A stretch of DNA of 39,658 nt from Rikenellaceae bacterium. Lineage in GTDB: Bacteria > Bacteroidota > Bacteroidia > Bacteroidales > Rikenellaceae. Shown one piece after another: positions 33,271 through 39,658 of this stretch; within the stretch, counting starts at the first letter, position 1, and each line of letters opens with the position of its first letter. The position numbers and the translations under genes are program-made. A model generated the notes under the pieces. It did no database searches. It saw nothing but the letters and a program-made list of their open reading frames with translations, and had not been told where the DNA came from. Where the stretch lies: positions 1 to 39,658 of the forward strand of contig SUZQ01000016.1 of NCBI GenBank assembly GCA_015059875.1, read 5' to 3'.

Positions 33271-33279
33271 GTCGGCAAA
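33260..33279. promoter_or_regulatory. 20-bp palindrome on the amidase promoter and lptD start
   Basis: TTTGCCGAC-AA-GTCGGCAAA is perfectly symmetric. It covers the last bases of the amidase -7 box, the predicted transcription start and the TTG of the lptD-like frame. It is a good candidate operator for a dimeric regulator. Confidence 0.5.
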
Positions 33280-33329
33280 AACGCCTGAAAAACCTGTCCC
33301 TACGCACAGGCACGCGTTTTTTCGGCGCG

Positions 33330-33360
33330 TAAAGATAGTAAAAAAACTCTATATGGCAAA
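33330..33360 (-). promoter_or_regulatory. lptD-like gene promoter
   Basis: On the minus strand TTTG (33360-33357), a 19-nt spacer and TATCTTTA (33337-33330), one base off TAnnTTTG. The -33 box overlaps the amidase start codon, so the two divergent promoters interlock. Confidence 0.5.
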
Positions 33361-34513
33361 CTTTATGACCAACTTTCGACCTATGCGCGGTGTTTTAACT
33401 ATGCTTGCCATTGCGTTTGCACTACTAATCCCTCATAACGGATTTGGAGCAGAAAATGTTGCGCAAGGTGTAAAAGTTATTGTCATCGATGCAGGACATG
33501 GAGGATCGCGCTTCCCAGGCGCAGGCTATGGCGGTATTGCCGAAAAGGATATAAATCTGCAAGTTGCGCTAAAAGTGGGGGCACTGATCGAGAAGGGGCT
33601 TCCAGAAGTTAAGGTCATCTATACTCGCACAACCGACAAGATGTTTTCGAGTGTGCTTGCCGACGATTTGCAAGCTCGTGCCGATATTGCACACCGTAAC
33701 GGAGGCGATCTCTTCATCTCGATTCACTCCAACGCTCACCGCAATAGTGCAGTTCATGGCGTCGAGACACTCATCATGGGCGAATCAACGATGGAGCAGC
33801 GCGCAAACGAAAACACCCTCTATCTCAACAACAAGGACGAGTTGCTTGATATGTCCGATGTTAAGACTGCAACCATTGTTCGCGCATACATTCAAAATTT
33901 GCAATTCACATACGGCGAGTATAGCGAGATGATGGCACGGTTGATTCAGGAGGAGTATGTCAAGCTCGGTTACAACAATCGCGGAGTGCGTCGCCAGCCG
34001 CTAAAGGTGTTGTACGCCACCGATATGCCGAGCGTACTGACCGAAATCGGTTTTATGTCTAACCCCGCCGAGTTGAAATATATCACCTCGGAGAAGGGAC
34101 AAAACGAGATTGCTGGTGCGATTTTCCGTGCGGTAAAGAGATATGTAGAGAATGTTCGTCGCTCGTTGCTGCTTGATAGCGCAACCTCATCCGAGCAGCC
34201 ACAAGCAACATCCGCCCCTACACCACAAGAGCAAACCCCTGCACAGATAACAGAGCAGACAAAGGGCAAGGGTAAAGCTGGTGTTACGGGCAAGCACTAC
34301 ACCATTCAGTTGATGGCGAGTGCAACGCGCATTTCGACAAATCATGACGGATTCAAGAGTTACAGAGGCAAGGTTTGGCTTTTGGAGAGGTCTGGCTCGC
34401 TCAAATATAAATATTGCTACGGCAATTATGCCGAGAAGTCGGCTGCTCAAGCTCAGCTCAAAGAGGTGCGCAAGGAGTTTCCGCAGGCATTTATTGTGAC
34501 ATACGAAAGATAA
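33353..34513 (+). CDS. N-acetylmuramoyl-L-alanine amidase (Amidase_3) with SPOR-like C-terminus
   Basis: This periplasmic zinc hydrolase cuts the bond between MurNAc and the stem peptide of peptidoglycan, for daughter-cell separation or remodelling. The 386-aa protein has an N-terminal signal (MRGVLTMLAIAFALLIPHNGFGA). Zinc ligands are His49 in VIDAGHGG, Glu64 and His125 in SIHSNAH; the catalytic Glu231 is in SVLTEIGFMSNP. Residues of about 310-386 resemble a SPOR-type peptidoglycan-binding domain (HYTIQLMASATRI at its start, QAFIVTY at its end). Only 18 nt separate it from the first GH3 gene, so cotranscription is possible. Confidence 0.93.
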   Translation: MANFMTNFRPMRGVLTMLAIAFALLIPHNGFGAENVAQGVKVIVIDAGHGGSRFPGAGYGGIAEKDINLQVALKVGALIEKGLPEVKVIYTRTTDKMFSSVLADDLQARADIAHRNGGDLFISIHSNAHRNSAVHGVETLIMGESTMEQRANENTLYLNNKDELLDMSDVKTATIVRAYIQNLQFTYGEYSEMMARLIQEEYVKLGYNNRGVRRQPLKVLYATDMPSVLTEIGFMSNPAELKYITSEKGQNEIAGAIFRAVKRYVENVRRSLLLDSATSSEQPQATSAPTPQEQTPAQITEQTKGKGKAGVTGKHYTIQLMASATRISTNHDGFKSYRGKVWLLERSGSLKYKYCYGNYAEKSAAQAQLKEVRKEFPQAFIVTYER

Positions 34514-34531
34514 TCTTAAAACTATAAAACC

Positions 34532-36862
34532 ATGAGGAGAACCGTATTAACTCTTTTAAGTGTAGCATTGTTTGTGGGGAGTGCCACGGCGCAAACAAAG
34601 TATCAAAAGGTAGACAAAGGCGACTTTATCGAGATTACTCAACAGGGAGGTCGCACTATCGGTTATAGCCAAAATTCCGGCATAAAGATTTTGACCGTTG
34701 ACGGTTTTGCTTTCAAAGACCTCAACCGCAACGGCAAGCTCGACAAGTACGAAGATTGGCGATTGCCATCATTGGAGCGTGCCAAAGATTTGGCTTCGCA
34801 GCTCTCTTTGGAGGAGATTGCAGGATTGATGCTCTACTCGTCGTCACAGCTTATTCCAACCTACGACGCAAAAGCAAAAAAAGGCACCTACAGAGGAAAA
34901 CCATTCAGCAAGTCGTACGCTTCACCTTCGGACTTGACCGATCAGCAGCTGAAGTTCCTTGTTGAAGATAAGGTGCGCCACATCCTTATCTCAAAGGTAA
35001 ACAGCCCATACATCTCAGCGCAGTGGAACAACAAAGTGCAGGCGTTGTGCGAGGGACTCGACCACGGTATTCCAGCCAACAACTCGTCAGACCCTCGTCA
35101 TGGAGTTGTTGCCGACGAAGAGTTTGCCGCAGGTGTAGGTGGTAAAATTTCGATTTGGCCAGGCTTGCTCGGTATGGCGGCAACTTTCGATCCTGCCGTA
35201 GCACTTCGTTTCGGCGAGGTGGCATCCATTGAGTATCGCGCTTTGGGTATTGCAACTGCCCTTTCGCCACAGATTGATCTCGCAACCGAGCCTCGTTGGC
35301 GTCGCGCAATGATGACCTTTGGCGAAGGCTCGAAGTTGGCAACAGATATCGCTCGCGCCTATTCGGATGGCTTCCAAACCTCGAAGGGCAAAGAGGCTCT
35401 CGAAGGAGCGTGGGGAACGAATAGCGTAAACGCAATGGTTAAACACTGGCCAGGTGGCGGTACTGGCGAAGCAGGGCGTGATGCTCACTTCTCGTTTGGT
35501 AAATATGCCGTATACCCTGGTAAGAACTTCGAGGAGCATCTCCTCCCATTTACTGAGGGAGCATTCAAGCTTCAGGGTGGAACAGAGCAGGCTTCGGCTG
35601 TAATGCCATACTATACAATCTCTTACGATGTAGATCCATCGGGGGCAAATGTAGCGAATGGCTATAGTGACTATATCATCAAGGATCTGCTTCGCACAAA
35701 GTATAACTATAAGGGTGTTATCTGCACCGATTGGGGAATTGTTAACGAGTATAAGAACCTTCATCGCAACACAGGTAAGCCGTGGGGCTTAGAAACAATG
35801 CCCGTCGCAGAGCGTTATTTGAAGGTATTGATGGCTGGCGTAGACCAATATGGAGGAGTGAACACCACAAAGCACATTATCGAGGCTTACGAGTTGGGTA
35901 AACAGAAGTATGGCGAGAAGGCTATTCGCGCTCGTTTCGAGGAGTCGGCAGTGCGTCTGCTTCTAAACATATTCCGCACAGGATTGTTTGAAAACTCCTA
36001 CCTTGAGCCAGCAAAGAGTCAGGCGACTGTTGGTTGTGTCGAGTATATGAACGAGGGCTTTGCAGCACAGCTCAAATCGGTTGTCATGCTGAAGAACCAC
36101 GCTCAGACTCTCCCTCTCAAGGGACAATTGAAAGTATATGTACCAAAGCGCACATACAATGGCGTATATAATCAGTGGTACGACCGCATCAATGGCGAAC
36201 CATACGAGAGCTACGGCATCAGCCTAAACCTCGTGAAAAAGTATTTCGATGTAGTGGATAACCCCGCTGATGCGGATGTAGCCCTCGTATTTATTCAAGG
36301 GCCAACCGTAGACCGTGGTCACCATATCACAGACATCGAGGCAGGGGGCAATGGCTACACTCCTATTTCGTTGCAGTACGGCGACTACACTGCAAAGTAT
36401 GCTCGCAAACAGAGCATTGCAGGAGGCGATCCAAAGGAGAACTTCACAAATCGCTCCTACTATGGTAAGAAAGTCATCACCCATAACAAGGTTGAGATGG
36501 AGACCGTTCTTGAAACCCGCAAGTTGATGGGCAAAAAGCCTGTTATAGTGGCTGTGGCGGCTGAGCGTCCAATGTGTTTCCACGAGATTGAGAAGTCGGC
36601 TGACGCTATCCTTATCGGTTTCGAGGTGCAGAATCAGGCCTTTATGGAGATTATCGCAGGTAATGCAGAGCCACAAGGTCTGCTCCCTATGCAGATGCCA
36701 AAGGATATGCGCACCGTAGAGGAGAACAAGGAGGATGTTCCATTCGACCTCAAGTGCTACAAGGATGCCGACGGCAATGTCTACGACTACGCCTACGGTT
36801 TGAATTGGAGTGGCGTAATAAAGGATTGGCGAACAGAGAGGTACGCACCAAAGAAGAAGTAA
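34532..36862 (+). CDS. secreted GH3 glycoside hydrolase, copy 1
   Basis: GH3 enzymes remove terminal beta-linked sugars (beta-glucosidase, xylosidase or N-acetylglucosaminidase). The 776-aa protein has a signal peptide (MRRTVLTLLSVALFVGSATA). An EF-hand-like loop follows (DLNRNGKLDKYE, 63-74), in which every ligand position fits a calcium loop. The (beta/alpha)8 domain contains KHWPGGGTGEAGRDAHF and the nucleophile motif GVICTDWG (Asp400). The C-terminal sandwich domain carries RPMCFHEIEKSADAILIGFEVQNQA. The substrate cannot be decided. It is followed by two homologues; 20 nt separate it from the next gene. Confidence 0.93.
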   Translation: MRRTVLTLLSVALFVGSATAQTKYQKVDKGDFIEITQQGGRTIGYSQNSGIKILTVDGFAFKDLNRNGKLDKYEDWRLPSLERAKDLASQLSLEEIAGLMLYSSSQLIPTYDAKAKKGTYRGKPFSKSYASPSDLTDQQLKFLVEDKVRHILISKVNSPYISAQWNNKVQALCEGLDHGIPANNSSDPRHGVVADEEFAAGVGGKISIWPGLLGMAATFDPAVALRFGEVASIEYRALGIATALSPQIDLATEPRWRRAMMTFGEGSKLATDIARAYSDGFQTSKGKEALEGAWGTNSVNAMVKHWPGGGTGEAGRDAHFSFGKYAVYPGKNFEEHLLPFTEGAFKLQGGTEQASAVMPYYTISYDVDPSGANVANGYSDYIIKDLLRTKYNYKGVICTDWGIVNEYKNLHRNTGKPWGLETMPVAERYLKVLMAGVDQYGGVNTTKHIIEAYELGKQKYGEKAIRARFEESAVRLLLNIFRTGLFENSYLEPAKSQATVGCVEYMNEGFAAQLKSVVMLKNHAQTLPLKGQLKVYVPKRTYNGVYNQWYDRINGEPYESYGISLNLVKKYFDVVDNPADADVALVFIQGPTVDRGHHITDIEAGGNGYTPISLQYGDYTAKYARKQSIAGGDPKENFTNRSYYGKKVITHNKVEMETVLETRKLMGKKPVIVAVAAERPMCFHEIEKSADAILIGFEVQNQAFMEIIAGNAEPQGLLPMQMPKDMRTVEENKEDVPFDLKCYKDADGNVYDYAYGLNWSGVIKDWRTERYAPKKK

Positions 36863-36882
36863 CAACAAAAAACTAACCTTAT

Positions 36883-39207
36883 ATGAAAAAAGTATTTTTA
36901 TTTGCAGCAGCTATTGCAGTGTCTATTTCGGCATCAGCAGGGGCAAAGTGGACAAAGTGCGATAAGGGTGATTTTACCGAAATTACCCAACAAGGAGGTC
37001 TTACCCTCGGTTATAGCGAAAATTCGGGCATAAAGATTTTGACCGTTGATGGTTTTGCGTTCAAAGATCTCAACCGCAACGGCAAACTCGACAAGTACGA
37101 GGATTGGCGTTTGTCATCGGAGGAGCGCGCCAAGGATTTGGCTTCGCAGCTCTCGCTGGAGGAGATTGCAGGCTTGATGCTCTACTCGTCACATCAGCAG
37201 TTGCCAGCTCTCGAAGAGGGAAAGAAGAAAGGCTCTTACAACGGCAAACCATTCAGCAAGTCGTACGCTTCGCCAGAGGATTTGACCGATCAGCAGTTGA
37301 AGTTTATCGTTGAGGACAAGGTGCGCCACATCCTTATTACAAAGGTTCAGAGCCCTTATGTTGCTGCCGAGTGGAACAACAAGGTGCAGGCGTTGTGCGA
37401 AAGTCTCGATCATGGTATCCCTGCCAACAACTCGTCAGACCCTCGTCACGGCTTGATTGCAGACGATGAGTTCAACGCAGGTGCGGGAGGTAAGATTTCG
37501 GTATGGCCGGGCTTGCTCGGTATGGCGGCAACCTTCGATCCTGCTGTAGCACTTCGTTTCGGTGAGGTGGCATCTACCGAGTATCGTGCTTTGGGTATGG
37601 CAACCGCACTCTCGCCACAGATCGACCTCGCAACCGAGCCACGCTGGCGTCGTGTAATGGCAACTTTCGGCGAAGGCTCGAAGTTGGCTACCGATATTGC
37701 TCGTGCATATTCGGATGGTTTCCAAACCTCGAAAGGAGCAGACGCACGCGAGGGCGCGTGGGGTATGAATAGTGTAAACGCAATGGTTAAGCACTGGCCA
37801 GGTGGTGGCACAGGCGAGGCTGGTCGTGATGCACACTTCTCGTTCGGTAAATATGCCGTATATCCAGGCAAGAATTTCGAGGAGCACCTCCTCCCATTCA
37901 CCGAGGGTGCATTCAAACTTCAGGGCGGAACAGAGCAGGCTTCGGCTGTTATGCCTTACTACACTATTTCGTATGGTGTGGATCCTTCGGACAAGAATGT
38001 AGCAAACGGATATAGCGACTATATTATCAAAGATTTGCTCCGTACAAAGTATAACTACAAGGGGGTTATCTGCACCGATTGGGGTATCGTAAGAGACTAT
38101 GCTGACCTCCACCGCAATACTGGTAAGCCTTGGGGATTGGAGTCAATGCCTATCGCAGAGCGTTACTTGAAGGTGTTGATGGTAGGTGTAGACCAATATG
38201 GAGGCGTAAACACCACGAAGCACATTCTCGAGGCTTACGAGTTGGGTAAGCAGAAGTATGGCGAGAAGGCTATTCGCGCTCGTTTCGAGGAGTCGGCAGT
38301 GCGTCTTTTGAAAAATATCTTCCGCACAGGCCTATTCGAGAACGCCTATCTTGAGCCAGTAAAGAGCCAGGCAACCGTTGGTTGCATTGACTTTATGAAC
38401 GAGGGTTTTGCAGCTCAGGTTAAGTCGGTTGTGATGTTGAAGAACCACAACAAGACATTGCCTTTGAACAATCGCTTGAAGGTTTATGTTCCAAAGCGTA
38501 TGCAGGCAGGCATCTACAGCCGTTGGGGAAATGCCGTTAAGGGCAAGCCGTACGAGGATTATGGTGTAAGCCTCAACCTCGTTAAAAAGTACTTCGATGT
38601 AGTGGAGAATCCTGCTGATGCAGATGTGGCACTCGTGTTCATCAAGGCTCCAACCACAGGTCGTGGTCACTACGAGTGGGATATCCAAGCTGGAGGAACG
38701 GGCTATGTACCTATTTCGTTGCAGTATGGCGACTACACAGCAAAGTATGCTCGTAAGGAGAGTATCGCAGGTGGCGATCCAAAGGAGAACTTCACAAACC
38801 GTTCGTATCGTGGTAAGTCCATCATAACCTACAACAAGGTGGAGATGGAGACCGTTCTCGAAACCCGCAAGGTGATGGGCAACAAGCCTGTAATCTTGGC
38901 TATTCAGGCGGAGCGTCCAATGTGCTTCCACGAGATTGAGAAGTCGGCTGACGCTATCCTTATCGGTTTCGAGGTGCAGAATCAGGCATTCTTGGAGCTT
39001 ATCGCAGGTAAGGCAGAGCCTCAGGGTTTGCTCCCAGTGCAGATGCCAAAGGATATGCGCACCGTAGAGGAGAACAAGGAGGATGTTCCATTCGACCTCA
39101 AGTGCTACAAGGATGCCGACGGTAATGTCTACGACTACGCCTACGGTTTGAATTGGAGTGGAGTAATAAAGGATTGGCGTGTTGAGAAGTACGCACCAAA
39201 GAAGTAA
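36883..39207 (+). CDS. secreted GH3 glycoside hydrolase, copy 2
   Basis: This is a 774-aa paralogue of the upstream GH3 protein and shares most residues along the whole length. The signal peptide is MKKVFLFAAAIAVSISASA. The EF-hand loop, KHWPGGG and GVICTDWG (Asp399) are conserved. Differences cluster around residues 105-120 (HQQLPALEEGKKKGSYNG) and 540-570 (KRMQAGIYSRWGNAVKGK), which may alter specificity. Nucleotide identity is blockwise: 36691-36774 of copy 1 equals 39039-39122 exactly, as does 35903-35958 with 38251-38306, so recent conversion or duplication is likely. The next GH3 gene begins 18 nt after its stop. Confidence 0.93.
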   Translation: MKKVFLFAAAIAVSISASAGAKWTKCDKGDFTEITQQGGLTLGYSENSGIKILTVDGFAFKDLNRNGKLDKYEDWRLSSEERAKDLASQLSLEEIAGLMLYSSHQQLPALEEGKKKGSYNGKPFSKSYASPEDLTDQQLKFIVEDKVRHILITKVQSPYVAAEWNNKVQALCESLDHGIPANNSSDPRHGLIADDEFNAGAGGKISVWPGLLGMAATFDPAVALRFGEVASTEYRALGMATALSPQIDLATEPRWRRVMATFGEGSKLATDIARAYSDGFQTSKGADAREGAWGMNSVNAMVKHWPGGGTGEAGRDAHFSFGKYAVYPGKNFEEHLLPFTEGAFKLQGGTEQASAVMPYYTISYGVDPSDKNVANGYSDYIIKDLLRTKYNYKGVICTDWGIVRDYADLHRNTGKPWGLESMPIAERYLKVLMVGVDQYGGVNTTKHILEAYELGKQKYGEKAIRARFEESAVRLLKNIFRTGLFENAYLEPVKSQATVGCIDFMNEGFAAQVKSVVMLKNHNKTLPLNNRLKVYVPKRMQAGIYSRWGNAVKGKPYEDYGVSLNLVKKYFDVVENPADADVALVFIKAPTTGRGHYEWDIQAGGTGYVPISLQYGDYTAKYARKESIAGGDPKENFTNRSYRGKSIITYNKVEMETVLETRKVMGNKPVILAIQAERPMCFHEIEKSADAILIGFEVQNQAFLELIAGKAEPQGLLPVQMPKDMRTVEENKEDVPFDLKCYKDADGNVYDYAYGLNWSGVIKDWRVEKYAPKK

Positions 39208-39225
39208 AGTAAAATGTTTTTTGAA

Positions 39226-39658
39226 ATGAGAAGAGTAACGATATTTTGTTTTTTGGTAGCTTTGGCTGCGTCGGTAACAGCACAGCCAAAGTGGACAAAG
39301 TGCGATAAGGGCGCATTTATAGAGATTACCCAAGAGGGAGGTCGCACACTCGGATATAGTCAAAATTCGGGCGTAAAGATCTTGACTGTTGATGGTTTTG
39401 CCTTCAAAGACCTCAACCGCAACGGCAAACTCGACAAGTACGAGGATTGGCGTCTGTCGTCATTAGAGCGTGCCAAGGATTTGGCTTCGCAGCTCTCGCT
39501 CGATGAGATTGCAGGCTTGATGCTCTACTCGTCACATCAGGATATACCTGGCAACTATACCGATGTTGATCCTGCAAAGCATGGTTATTACAACGGTTTG
39601 AGTTTTCCTGAGACTCGCGGCATTGCCCCTTCGGCATTGACCGACCAGCAAATCAAAT
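39226..39658 (+). CDS. secreted GH3 glycoside hydrolase, copy 3 (truncated by the window)
   Basis: The first 144 codons of a third GH3 gene are visible. The ATG at 39226 gives signal peptide MRRVTIFCFLVALAASVTA; an in-frame ATG at 39214 would add four residues. The mature N-terminus (KWTKCDKGAFIEITQEGG) and the EF-hand loop DLNRNGKLDKYE are shared with copies 1 and 2. After about residue 100 it diverges strongly (HQDIPGNYTDVDPAKHGYYNG). It is cut by the right end of the window, so the catalytic part is not seen. Confidence 0.85.
   Translation, partial: MRRVTIFCFLVALAASVTAQPKWTKCDKGAFIEITQEGGRTLGYSQNSGVKILTVDGFAFKDLNRNGKLDKYEDWRLSSLERAKDLASQLSLDEIAGLMLYSSHQDIPGNYTDVDPAKHGYYNGLSFPETRGIAPSALTDQQIK

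Noticed and set aside
32077..33288. 403-aa plus-strand frame opposite the LptD-like gene
   Set aside because: It has no recognisable domain and its composition mirrors the minus-strand barrel gene.
33283..33330. Possible riboswitch in the lptD/amidase gap
   Set aside because: Stems are only 5 bp (CCTGT/ACAGG, ACGCG/CGCGT) and match no aptamer I know; the region is explained by two promoters and a palindrome.

Overview
The window looks like chromosomal DNA from a member of the Bacteroidales, plausibly Alistipes or another Rikenellaceae; the genus is an inference. The order is supported by (i) many promoters matching the Bacteroidota pattern TTTG - about 20 bp - TAnnTTTG, (ii) secreted glycoside hydrolases and a fimbrillin-like surface lipoprotein, (iii) type B L31, a paired short chromate transporter and a large OstA/LptD-like barrel, and (iv) almost no Shine-Dalgarno sequences. 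I see no tRNA, rRNA, CRISPR, integrase, transposase or plasmid gene. This is mostly housekeeping and glycan-degradation DNA, with a rich set of small non-coding repeats.

Layout. 1-1400: rpmE2 (-), a candidate rod-shaped structured RNA (about 697-906) with its own consensus promoter, and an orphan 124-aa ORF. 1400-4276: divergent serS (-) and secreted GH29 alpha-L-fucosidase (+), which share a dyad-symmetric promoter region. A 127-bp MITE-like palindromic element follows. 4299-7412: a large fimbrillin-like/beta-helix lipoprotein (-). 7573-10733: U32 protein (RlhA/YhbU type), an rRNA-type methyltransferase and a small membrane protein (+). 10765-13759: tight operon rsmE - chrA - chrA - GNAT (-). 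13813-18250: two tandem M3 metallopeptidases (+), separated by a three-hairpin insert flanked by 25-bp direct repeats. 18324-20384: uvrB (-) with an apparently leaderless promoter. 20469-20595: second copy of the 127-bp element. 20621-23632: tri-haem cytochrome c peroxidase followed by a secreted GH20 hexosaminidase (-). 23757-28227: five-gene operon with 4-6 nt spacers (membrane protein, mutL, rhomboid, EEP phosphatase, YhcH/TabA-like) (-). 28338-30362: grpE-dnaJ (-), with intergenic heptamer arrays. 30436-33270: LptD-like protein (-), divergent from 33353-34513 N-acetylmuramoyl-L-alanine amidase (+). 34532-39658: three tandem GH3 enzymes (+), the last cut by the window edge.

How the genes work together. 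The secreted enzymes (GH29, GH20, three GH3 proteins, two M3 peptidases) suit a gut commensal that scavenges host or dietary glycans and peptides. GrpE/DnaJ, MutL, UvrB, SerS, RsmE, L31 and LptD are core functions. No SusC/SusD pair or dedicated sugar regulator is present, so this is not a classical polysaccharide utilisation locus.

The least ordinary signals are non-coding: tandem arrays of several different 7-bp units that sit on gene boundaries, the 127-bp dispersed element, the rod-like RNA, the insert between the M3 genes, and promoters placed directly on start codons (uvrB, U32) or on a palindrome (lptD/amidase).
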